From Sedimentisphaerales bacterium (GTDB taxonomy: Bacteria; Planctomycetota; Phycisphaerae; Sedimentisphaerales; SM23-30): 7,560 nucleotides of DNA. The notes beneath the pieces are model-generated. The model made no database searches, had not been told where the DNA came from, and was given only the letters and a program-made list of their open reading frames with translations. The stretch lies in assembly GCA_030640865.1 (NCBI GenBank), contig DAOWIP010000472.1, positions 1 to 7,560 on the forward strand. The letters run 5' to 3'. This document shows, piece after piece, positions 1 through 5,957 of the stretch. The translations under genes were made by a program, and so were the position numbers. Position 1 is the first letter of the stretch. Each line of letters opens with the position of its first letter.

Positions 1-26
1 ATTAACGGGAAAATTCAATCGTGAGC

Positions 27-198
27 ACTATAGTGGTCAGTTAAAATGATTTTACTGGGTTCAATGCCAACGATTATACAAGAGCACCTCTCTGAAATAC
101 AGAAAGCTGCCACCCAACTGTTGAGCCATCCACCTCGAAGACTCGGTAGCTGCCACCCAACGTTTGGCAAACCCTGATTAATTCAACTGACCAATAGT
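27..198. repeat. Imperfect inverted repeat bounding about 170 bp (possible MITE or IS relic)
   Basis: TGGTCAGTT at 34-42 is matched in reverse complement by AACTGACCA at 185-193. The match continues outward: ACTAT at 27-31 pairs with ATAGT at 194-198, with two extra bases (32-33) on the left arm. Inward of the core the arms stay loosely similar. Terminal inverted repeats around a short non-coding stretch are what a miniature transposable element or an internally deleted insertion sequence would leave. No transposase fragment is visible between the arms, and I cannot assign a family. Chance or a regulatory structure remains possible. Confidence 0.4.
105..161. repeat. Two copies of a 14-bp direct repeat
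   Basis: The 14-mer AGCTGCCACCCAAC occurs at 105-118 and again, identical, at 148-161, a period of 43 bases. Both copies lie inside the inverted-repeat-bounded stretch 27-198. With only two copies it is not an array; it could be a pair of protein-binding sites or a duplication scar. Confidence 0.6.
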
Positions 199-382
199 CG
201 GTTTTCTATCGCCGTCCCGGTGTGTTGTTTGTAACTTCTTGATACATAAAGCATTATGAGTTTTTGCCTCCTTTCGTCCCCTGTCCGCTCCTGCCTCCTG
301 GCATTCTGCTTTTCCACTTTTTTCCCTATTTGCCGGTAATATTCTATCCTATCCCGCGTTATTAACGTTAGAATAACCGGTT

Positions 383-943
383 ATGAAAACTGACCCATTG
401 GTCAAGATAATAAAACGTTGTCAGAATGGTGACCCGGATGCCTTCGCCTGGCTGTTAAGCGAGTTCGGCCCGAAATTGCGTAGCTATTTCCTGCGCGCAC
501 TCGCCTCGGCCGATGACGCCGATGATATGCTGCAGGAATTGTTTCTGAAGCTGCTGATAATAATCAGGCGGTACAAGCACCGGGGCCGTTTTGAGAGTTG
601 GCTTTTCTGTGTGGCCGCGAATCTCGTGAGAGACCGCTATCGAACGCGTCAGCGGCGGATTAAAACCGTCTCGCTGCCGGCCGACGACGCTACTTACGAC
701 TCCCAGGCTGCCGCGGTCTCCAGAGAACCGAACCCACATCGGCAGATGGAGACGGCTGAACAACTCGACCAACTGCAACATGCCCTGGATGAATTATCGC
801 TGTCGGACCGCGAAATTGTACTGCTTCGGCACTATGGCGGACTGAGTTTTAAGGAGCTTGCCGAGCATTTTCAGATTCCAACGGGCACAGCTCTTGCGCG
901 GGTCCATCGCGGTCTGAAAAAACTGAACAAACTTCTGACATAA
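383..943 (+). CDS. ECF-type RNA polymerase sigma factor (orphan)
   Basis: This is a 186-residue sigma-70 family protein of the extracytoplasmic-function class, which directs RNA polymerase to a small set of promoters. Region 2 spans about residues 12-92, including the DADDMLQELFLKL core-binding helix (44-56) and the -10-recognition segment FESWLFCVAANLVRDRYR (70-87). A polar linker follows. Region 4 lies at about 127-183, with the helix-turn-helix LSFKELAEHFQIPTGTALAR carrying the -35 contacts. Length is normal for the class and both domains are intact. The start ATG has no obvious Shine-Dalgarno sequence. No anti-sigma gene follows: the next gene, at 1027, is convergent and of a different kind, so the usual partner is absent or elsewhere. 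The stimulus and target promoters cannot be read from the sequence. Confidence 0.93.
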   Translation: MKTDPLVKIIKRCQNGDPDAFAWLLSEFGPKLRSYFLRALASADDADDMLQELFLKLLIIIRRYKHRGRFESWLFCVAANLVRDRYRTRQRRIKTVSLPADDATYDSQAAAVSREPNPHRQMETAEQLDQLQHALDELSLSDREIVLLRHYGGLSFKELAEHFQIPTGTALARVHRGLKKLNKLLT

Positions 944-1026
944 AGTAAGTGCCCGTATAACAAAATTCGCTGGGTCGTCCCGGAAGGCGGCGGCCAACGA
1001 TTCAGAAATATGTAACCGGCGAAAAA

Positions 1027-1698
1027 TTATTTATCAGTAGGTTTTTTGGACATAGCCAGTAAATGCTCAACTATCCTGTGCACATGAGTTGACGGATTGT
1101 ACTTTCTCAAATCCTCACCGCAATGCGTTTCTTTGAGTACTTGCTTTGAATTTTTGATTGCATTTCTGGTGTGAGGATATAAAACCTCGAAAATGTCGTT
1201 GGAACTTTTATCGTATTTGGGATAATGCTTTTTCAGAGATTTCACAACAGCGATATTTGTATGGAATGGCGAGCTTGTTTTTTTGAAATGCAAAATATAC
1301 CAGTATTCAAAACAAGGATTACTTAATGCTTTTTTTATTTGATGATGTCTGGCTTTATCGGTCGCTTGTGCCAGTGTCGAATGAGGTATTGGTGCTTCCA
1401 CGTCGATTACGCACCACACCTGTTCATAGTTCGTTAATTTTGGAGACTTAAAAGCTTTTTTTTCTCTTTTTTCTTTTTCCTTGATCGCATGATCAATAAC
1501 ACTAATAGGCGCGCTGCCACATTCTTCGCCATGCACATCCACTTCGACAAATCGTTCCAGACCTAATTTTTTTCTCAATGCGTCAAAATATTGTGGTTCG
1601 GTTTTACTGCCTTCGCAAACAATAAGCACACTGCCGCGAGGTGTATATTTTGGTTTGCGGCGAAGCAGTTTTTCTATGGAACGTGCCCTGCGATTCAT
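1027..1698 (-). CDS. rloB: RloB/AbiLii-like protein (Toprim-type effector of an abortive-infection pair)
   Basis: This 223-residue protein matches the RloB family, also seen as AbiLii of the lactococcal AbiL phage-defence system. Its fold is Toprim-like and it is thought to be the effector, probably a nuclease, although the activity is not well established. The N-terminus has the family's basic start (RRARSIEKLLRRKP), then the first Toprim motif VLIVCEGSKTEPQYF (24-38) with acidic E29 and E34. The second acidic motif, VWCVIDVE (94-101), has D99 and E101. The diagnostic segment SNPCFEYWYILHF lies at 126-138, and the C-terminal NPSTHVHRIVEHL (201-213) is also typical. The length is usual and the protein looks complete. 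Its ATG overlaps the stop of the upstream ATPase gene as ATGA, so the two are almost certainly translated together. It converges on the sigma gene ending at 943; I see no strong terminator in the 83-base gap. Confidence 0.85.
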   Translation of the reverse strand: MNRRARSIEKLLRRKPKYTPRGSVLIVCEGSKTEPQYFDALRKKLGLERFVEVDVHGEECGSAPISVIDHAIKEKEKREKKAFKSPKLTNYEQVWCVIDVEAPIPHSTLAQATDKARHHQIKKALSNPCFEYWYILHFKKTSSPFHTNIAVVKSLKKHYPKYDKSSNDIFEVLYPHTRNAIKNSKQVLKETHCGEDLRKYNPSTHVHRIVEHLLAMSKKPTDK

Positions 1699-2990
1699 TC
1701 GATCTCGAACGCCTCCAGAATAGGAATCGCTCCATACCGACCTGCCAGGTATCCTTTTTGAATCGCCTCTCCTTTTCTTGGTTTATAATCGGAAAGCGGG
1801 AACAATTGAGTTGCACCGCTATTGTCTTTTTCCGTGAACCATATCTGGTCACGACGGAATAATTCCGGGTCCAAAAGAGTTGTGTCATGTGTTGTGAAAA
1901 CCAGTTGAGCTCCGCTTTTATTGATGTCAGGGTTTTGAAAGATTTTTATCAGTTCCCTTGTCAGGAGAGGATGTAAACTCGCTTCCAACTCGTCAACAAG
2001 CAGAGTGCAACCATTTTTTATTGATGGAAACCACGTCCATAGAAGTTTCAGAAAACGTTGTGTGCCATGTGATTCTTCTTCGATAGATAAAGGAATGTCG
2101 TGGCCTTTTGTGTTTTGATGTAATGTTTCCAAGCGTTTGAAAATGCTATCCTTTTCTATTAGATTGTTCAGTAGATTTACCAGGTCTTTAAAAAATCCTT
2201 TGTTGCTAATTTTATTTGGTGACTGTAAATGAGTATTATTCTTATCCACATTGATATTCGCAGGCTTAATGCGCAAGCCGGATATGCCGAAATCAGCACT
2301 TTTCATGATGGTGGAAATCTCTTGGCTGACATTGCCGGTATTATCAAGTAGCATACGGGCTGTTAACGACGGCAATTCGATATTTGGCGAGATTATCATT
2401 AGATTATCTTTAAACCACTCGTAAACATTCGTTAATTGTTCGTGGTTCCATTGAGCCGCCACCGACAAAAATAAGGCGTTGTCTCTGCTTTTGTCAGCCA
2501 AATTCATCTTTTCGCCTTTGTAGTATGAACCAAATTTCCAATCAGTCTCTTCTGTTTTTTTATCAAAAGAACGCTCGAACCATTTCTGGTTTGATTTTTT
2601 TGGAGCAGCAAAAAGCCATTCATCATAAATACGTTCTTTGGTCGCTGTGAAACCGTACTGATAGCGTATTTTATTGTGGTAAAAGATTATCTCGAAAGAA
2701 GTAGGCTCTTTTTGTGATTTATCATCAAACAAAAACGGCTCTGCCGATGTATCTGATCCGGGCTTGTCGCCGGCTGAACTCAGAATCATTTGCTGCATAA
2801 TCCGCATTGCTCTGATGAGATTGCTTTTGCCGGATGCGTTAGGGCCGTAAATGCCGGCGGCTTTCAAAAGGCGCAATTTGCCCACGTCAATGCAGTTATC
2901 CTCCAATGTATTATCTGTGGTGGCAACAAGGCTAAGGGTTTGTTCGTCTTTTATGGACCGATAATTTTTAACACGAAATTCCACTAACAT
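1695..2990 (-). CDS. rloA: AAA15/OLD-like ATPase, RloA/AbiLi type
   Basis: This ABC-type ATPase of about 431 residues belongs to the family of RloA and AbiLi, which is paired with RloB/AbiLii. Counting from the preferred start, it opens with the family signature MLVEFRVKNYRSIKDEQTLS. The Walker A motif GPNASGKS is at 49-56, an ABC-signature-like ESHGTQR at about 306-312, Walker B with LLVDELEASLHP at 330-341 (D333, catalytic E334), and the H-loop TTHDTTLLD with H368. A C-terminal YLAGRYGAIP (414-423), common in these proteins, is present. All catalytic motifs are intact. I chose the ATG at 2988-2990 because it begins the family N-terminus and has GGAA six bases upstream; in-frame ATGs at 3002, 3026 and 3047 would add non-conserved residues and run through an operator-like palindrome. 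The ATPase probably senses infection and controls RloB. The pair is AT-richer than the flanking sigma genes, suggesting transfer. Confidence 0.88.
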   Translation of the reverse strand: MLVEFRVKNYRSIKDEQTLSLVATTDNTLEDNCIDVGKLRLLKAAGIYGPNASGKSNLIRAMRIMQQMILSSAGDKPGSDTSAEPFLFDDKSQKEPTSFEIIFYHNKIRYQYGFTATKERIYDEWLFAAPKKSNQKWFERSFDKKTEETDWKFGSYYKGEKMNLADKSRDNALFLSVAAQWNHEQLTNVYEWFKDNLMIISPNIELPSLTARMLLDNTGNVSQEISTIMKSADFGISGLRIKPANINVDKNNTHLQSPNKISNKGFFKDLVNLLNNLIEKDSIFKRLETLHQNTKGHDIPLSIEEESHGTQRFLKLLWTWFPSIKNGCTLLVDELEASLHPLLTRELIKIFQNPDINKSGAQLVFTTHDTTLLDPELFRRDQIWFTEKDNSGATQLFPLSDYKPRKGEAIQKGYLAGRYGAIPILEAFEIE

Positions 2991-3013
2991 CGCAATTTCC
3001 ATCCAAATAAACA

Positions 3014-3044
3014 GCGATATTTGCATATATTTTGCAAATATAGC
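3014..3044. promoter_or_regulatory. 12-bp-arm inverted repeat upstream of the ATPase gene (putative operator)
   Basis: The left arm GCGATATTTGCA (3014-3025) and right arm TGCAAATATAGC (3033-3044) are reverse complements at 11 of 12 positions, separated by seven A/T bases. The element begins 24 bases upstream of the ATPase start codon, where a minus-strand promoter or early leader would be, and lies in the gap shared with the divergent sigma operon. The two-turn spacing and dyad symmetry fit a dimeric helix-turn-helix repressor site. No regulator gene is adjacent to this operon, so the binding protein is unknown. I could not place a convincing -35/-10 pair around it. Confidence 0.5.
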
Positions 3045-3202
3045 CAAAATATTGAATATATCACTCAGTTATTATATCGGACAGGATAGTAAGACACAAG
3101 AGTATTTTTAATTTTTTCTAAACACTTCATGCGTTCTGCGCATTATATTGGGTAGGAGCCGGTTAGAGGCGTTTTGTATTTACCAGAGAGGCGGGCCAGA
3201 AT

Positions 3203-3751
3203 GTGAGATTGCCAGAGGCGGCGGACGAAACGGCAGAAAAATGGACGTTCGAGCAGGTATATCAACAGGAGTTGGGGCGGCTGCGGCGGATTGTGGCTGG
3301 GATGGGAATGAGGGCATCGGACGGCCAGGACGTACTGCAGGAGGTGTTTCTGGCGGGGCTGCGGAGACCGGGACCCTGGCGGGACAAGGTAGGGGTGGGG
3401 CGATGGTTGATCCGGGTGACGGTGAATCGATGTATTCTGGAGTTTCGACGGCGAAAGCAATTTCAGCGGAGCGCCCTGAAGATACTGGAAAATCGAGCAC
3501 AGAGCAATCGACCGTCAGCCGGGCCGGAACAGCATGTTATTCGAGCGGAAGAATTGGAGGCTGTGCGGGATGGATTGCGGAGATTGGACGGTACGTTGCA
3601 GGGGCCGCTGGTGCTGCGATATTTTTGCGATTTTAATGCTACGCAAATTGGAGAAATATTGGAACTGAAACCGGCGACAGTGCGGAGCCGACTGCGGCAG
3701 GCGCGGATGATACTGGCGAACGAATTGATGAAAAAAGGGATCGAACCGTGA
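3203..3751 (+). CDS. ECF-type RNA polymerase sigma factor with cognate anti-sigma gene
   Basis: This 182-residue ECF sigma factor has region 2 at about residues 17-90 (core-binding helix around ASDGQDVLQEVFLAGL, then GRWLIRVTVNRCILEFRRRK) and region 4 at about 115-176, with the HTH FNATQIGEILELKPATVRSRLRQAR. The longest in-frame start is GTG at 3203-3205; an in-frame TAG at 3164-3166 rules out much extension. An AGAGG about 11 bases upstream could serve as a ribosome site. The overlapping ATG at 3201 is followed at once by a stop in its own frame. The stop TGA overlaps the GTG start of the anti-sigma gene in a GTGA arrangement, which supports coupled, near-stoichiometric synthesis. ECF operons of this type are usually autoregulated; I cannot identify the promoter. 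The gene is visibly more G/C-rich than the divergent ATPase gene. Confidence 0.92.
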   Translation: MRLPEAADETAEKWTFEQVYQQELGRLRRIVAGMGMRASDGQDVLQEVFLAGLRRPGPWRDKVGVGRWLIRVTVNRCILEFRRRKQFQRSALKILENRAQSNRPSAGPEQHVIRAEELEAVRDGLRRLDGTLQGPLVLRYFCDFNATQIGEILELKPATVRSRLRQARMILANELMKKGIEP

Positions 3752-4296
3752 ACGCGAATCATTGTGAAACCATTTCTGAAAAGTTGGTTGATTATGCCGA
3801 CGGGGAATCAGGGGCGAAAGAAGCGGCTGAGGTGGAGGCGCATCTGATTAAGTGCGAAGTGTGTCGGCAGAAGTTGGAGGCACTCAAAAGGTCACTGGAG
3901 TTGGCGGAGGTAATCTGGCAGGACGGCGAGGAGGAGTTGGGCAATATTCAGGCGCCGGTTTTTGCCAGATACCGCAAACAACTTTGGCGCCGACTATCGG
4001 TGGCGGCGGCAGTTTTGGTAATGGCTCTGGGCGGATCGCTTATATGGTGGTCGATAGCAGGGCCGGGGGAAAAGGTTCAGGAGGAAATATCCATTGCGGA
4101 AATTAAATTGGCGGTGGAGCGGGCAGGTGAGGCGGCGCAGCTTTTAGCGGTGGCGGATTTGCTGGCCCGGCAGCCCGGCGGCCTGGAATACGCCCGGCAG
4201 CGCTATATATATATAGCTGATTTCTATTCAGATATGGAGGCAGGGACGCAGGCGAAACAGCGTTTACAATCACTTTCGGAAAGGAGTGTTTTATAA
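3748..4296 (+). CDS. Zinc-finger transmembrane anti-sigma factor
   Basis: This 182-residue protein has the layout of a ZAS (zf-HC2) anti-sigma factor. The cytoplasmic N-terminus carries the HxxxCxxC motif as H32, C36 and C39, with C6 as the likely remaining ligand; this domain normally holds the sigma factor inactive at the membrane. A single hydrophobic segment at about 83-104 (LSVAAAVLVMALGGSLIWWSIA) is preceded by basic residues, so the N-terminus should face the cytoplasm. The outer part (about 105-182) is short and helical; residues 126-178 resemble a TPR-like helical pair, perhaps the sensing or partner-binding surface. The start is GTG, overlapping the sigma stop by four bases, with AGGG about nine bases upstream. 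The cognate sigma factor is very probably the gene before it. The signal that releases it is unknown. Confidence 0.88.
   Translation: MNANHCETISEKLVDYADGESGAKEAAEVEAHLIKCEVCRQKLEALKRSLELAEVIWQDGEEELGNIQAPVFARYRKQLWRRLSVAAAVLVMALGGSLIWWSIAGPGEKVQEEISIAEIKLAVERAGEAAQLLAVADLLARQPGGLEYARQRYIYIADFYSDMEAGTQAKQRLQSLSERSVL
4281..4286 (+). promoter_or_regulatory. Strong ribosome binding site for the coiled-coil protein gene
   Basis: AAGGAG sits nine bases before the ATG at 4296-4298, inside the last codons of the anti-sigma gene. It is the strongest Shine-Dalgarno match among the genes of this window and fixes the start of the third gene of the operon. The start overlaps the preceding stop as TAATG. 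Confidence 0.75.
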
Positions 4297-5417
4297 TGGT
4301 AAATTTGAGCAAATGTAAAATCATCACAATTGGGCTTGTGGTTTGTTTGTTTTCGGTTGTTTGTGCAGGAAAGGCTGAGATAGTAGAAAAATCCCGGCGA
4401 CAACTGGAATTTGTTACCTCCGATGAACCTGCTACCTGGGGCAAATACGTTGAAGGAATGGGGATTATCCAACCGACATATATGGCGTCTTTTACTGTAA
4501 GACTCGATTCAGTGCGGGATAATATTAGCTACGAACCATCTTATAAATATAGGGAAAAAGTTATTAGGGGTAGGGTTTCGGACAGGCAATGGCAATTTAT
4601 CAGTCAGGGTATAAAGGGCTATCTTGATGATTTTGGGGAAAAGGGTGGCTTATTCAGGACATACCGGGTTTATGGCGTAAGTGAACAGGACGCGTACCGG
4701 ACGGCGGAGTGTGTAATAAATTATTATGACCAGAAAGCGGCATCCGCGATGGAAAGGGTAACAGAGGAGCTTGAGACTTATCGCAGGCTGATCCCGGAGG
4801 TTGAAAATGAGCTTAAAGTTCTGGAACCGGAGTTCGAAAAGGTTTGTTCCCAATATGAGGAGATACAGAAGGTAATCGATCTGAAAGAGGAACAAAGGCT
4901 TAAGGCCAAATACTACGAGAATATAGAAGATATTAGTGTGGAAATCGCCGGTTATGAAGCCAGGTTGCGTACCATTAAAATTCAAAGAGAGAAGGTCTTG
5001 AAGCAGGCTGCCCCGGAAACCATGCAAATGTTATTGCAGATGGAGATCACTGAAGAAGTGGAATTAGCGGGAGCAATGGGGCGTGAAGAAGCTTTTCGTG
5101 GTTCTATGGGGAGATCCGAGCGGAAAATTCATAAAATACAAAAATTGAAATCAAGGAGAAATGAGATAAGAACAAAACTCGGTATAATGCCGTCGGAAAT
5201 GAAAAAATATAGAGGTTATAAAAAACATATCTCATTACCAGAGAGCCTGATATATCTTCGAGATCGAGTTGAATTATTGGAGAAACAGTTGGTTGAACCT
5301 CCCGCTTCCTGGTTGCCTGTTACAGTCCATGAAAATAAAGTAACCGTTCATCCGGTGGACCTGGAAAAATCAGCGGAAGAATATCGCAAAAGACCAAGAC
5401 GAGGACCACGCCGTTAA
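4296..5417 (+). CDS. Exported coiled-coil protein of unknown function
   Basis: I do not recognise the family of this 373-residue protein. Residues 1-24 look like a Sec signal peptide: K6 and K8, then a hydrophobic run IITIGLVVCLFSVVCAG, with probable cleavage near A24 or A27. The cysteine at 23 does not sit in a good lipobox, so a lipoprotein is less likely. Residues 30-150 form a mixed region with a short conserved-looking stretch (TYMASFTVRLDSVRD, 61-75). Two long, highly charged helical stretches follow (about 150-235 and 272-335) and probably form coiled coils. The tail ends in the basic RKRPRRGPRR. Being third in the sigma/anti-sigma operon, with a one-base overlap to the anti-sigma gene, it is probably an envelope partner of that signalling pair or a co-regulated envelope protein. 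That role is inference. The gene is AT-richer than the two before it. Confidence 0.8.
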   Translation: MVNLSKCKIITIGLVVCLFSVVCAGKAEIVEKSRRQLEFVTSDEPATWGKYVEGMGIIQPTYMASFTVRLDSVRDNISYEPSYKYREKVIRGRVSDRQWQFISQGIKGYLDDFGEKGGLFRTYRVYGVSEQDAYRTAECVINYYDQKAASAMERVTEELETYRRLIPEVENELKVLEPEFEKVCSQYEEIQKVIDLKEEQRLKAKYYENIEDISVEIAGYEARLRTIKIQREKVLKQAAPETMQMLLQMEITEEVELAGAMGREEAFRGSMGRSERKIHKIQKLKSRRNEIRTKLGIMPSEMKKYRGYKKHISLPESLIYLRDRVELLEKQLVEPPASWLPVTVHENKVTVHPVDLEKSAEEYRKRPRRGPRR

Positions 5418-5441
5418 ACTTTGTGACGAAAGATAATGTTC

Positions 5442-5948
5442 TTAAGGAGTCCCCCAATTAAATGCTACTCCCAATTCCCGAAGCATATCAAAGGTGTTTG
5501 TGTATTTGACGTTAAAATATTTGCACACGTCTGGTATTTTTACTCTTTTACGTGATTTTGGGTCAGGCATTTCATGGGTAACAACGGTTGCGTTATTGGC
5601 TTTGGCGTATGCAATTACCCACGCATCCGCACCGCTGGCAAACTCGCTTTTCGCTGCATCACTGAAACGCTCCTGGCTTTGTGCCCATTGAATGATGTCA
5701 CGATAAGACGTCAAAACAAATTCAATATTTGTAGAGGCAAATAAGCCGGATGCTTGCTTTTTCCATACGTCTAAATCATCACCTTCTGAAAGTTCGTCTT
5801 CGACACGATCGATACTTTCAAGATTGCCCATACTATTGTGATGCAGTAAAGAACTCCAGAATCCAGGACACAAATCAAATGCGTAATATCTGCGTTTGGC
5901 TTCTATAAATATATTCGCGTCTAATATGTATTTTACTGCTTCCGGCAT
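5442..5948 (-). CDS. DUF4411 PIN-like protein (probable toxin nuclease)
   Basis: This 168-residue protein matches the DUF4411 family, which has a PIN-like fold; PIN proteins are metal-dependent ribonucleases and often toxins. The first acidic motif is KYILDANIFIEAKRRYY with D10. A second acidic cluster, RVEDEL, lies at 48-53, and GADAWVIAYAKANNATVVTHE (106-126) supplies D108 and a further acidic end. The FDLCPGFW segment (24-31) is typical of the family. Length is normal and the putative active site appears intact. The ATG lies nine bases after the stop of the ImmA/IrrE-type gene, on the same strand, so the two are cotranscribed and probably act as a toxin-antitoxin pair with this as toxin. 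It converges with the coiled-coil protein gene, 24 bases away. No clear terminator is visible between them. Cellular target unknown. Confidence 0.85.
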   Translation of the reverse strand: MPEAVKYILDANIFIEAKRRYYAFDLCPGFWSSLLHHNSMGNLESIDRVEDELSEGDDLDVWKKQASGLFASTNIEFVLTSYRDIIQWAQSQERFSDAAKSEFASGADAWVIAYAKANNATVVTHEMPDPKSRKRVKIPDVCKYFNVKYTNTFDMLRELGVAFNWGTP

Positions 5949-5957
5949 ACGTAAAAC

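Larger units (their letters stand above)
1..382. other. Intergenic region without a recognisable gene
   Basis: I see no credible coding region here on either strand. The left half (27-198) is bounded by an imperfect inverted repeat and contains a 14-bp direct repeat, both listed separately. The right half is pyrimidine-rich on the plus strand (about 260-330) and runs into the sigma gene at 383. No clear -35/-10 pair and no convincing Shine-Dalgarno sequence stand before that gene. A small palindrome, TAACGTTA, lies about 12 bases before its start codon; its meaning is unknown. Confidence 0.6.

Noticed and set aside
105..161. Possible CRISPR array from the repeated 14-mer
   Set aside because: Only two copies, unit too short, and no cas genes in the window.
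944..1026. Remnant of an anti-sigma gene after the first sigma factor
   Set aside because: Translation of the gap in the plus frames shows no zinc-finger or membrane motif; too short to support a pseudogene.
3052..3090. Promoter boxes for the second sigma operon (TATTAT near 3070)
   Set aside because: The -10-like box has no -35 partner at acceptable spacing, and ECF promoters do not follow this consensus.
3148..3636. Plus-strand open frame of 162 codons overlapping the second sigma gene
   Set aside because: Its translation is glycine-rich low-complexity sequence from the out-of-frame reading of a G-rich gene; the sigma factor frame has clear domains.
4203..4214. Short TA-repeat tract inside the anti-sigma gene as a phase-variable site
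   Set aside because: Only about six TA units, coding an ordinary YIYIA stretch, with the frame intact.
4103..4444. Minus-strand open frames across the anti-sigma and coiled-coil genes
   Set aside because: Proline-rich shadow translation with no domain, opposite to well-supported genes.
5418..5441. Bidirectional terminator between the convergent coiled-coil and DUF4411 genes
   Set aside because: I found no stem with a T-run in this 24-base gap.
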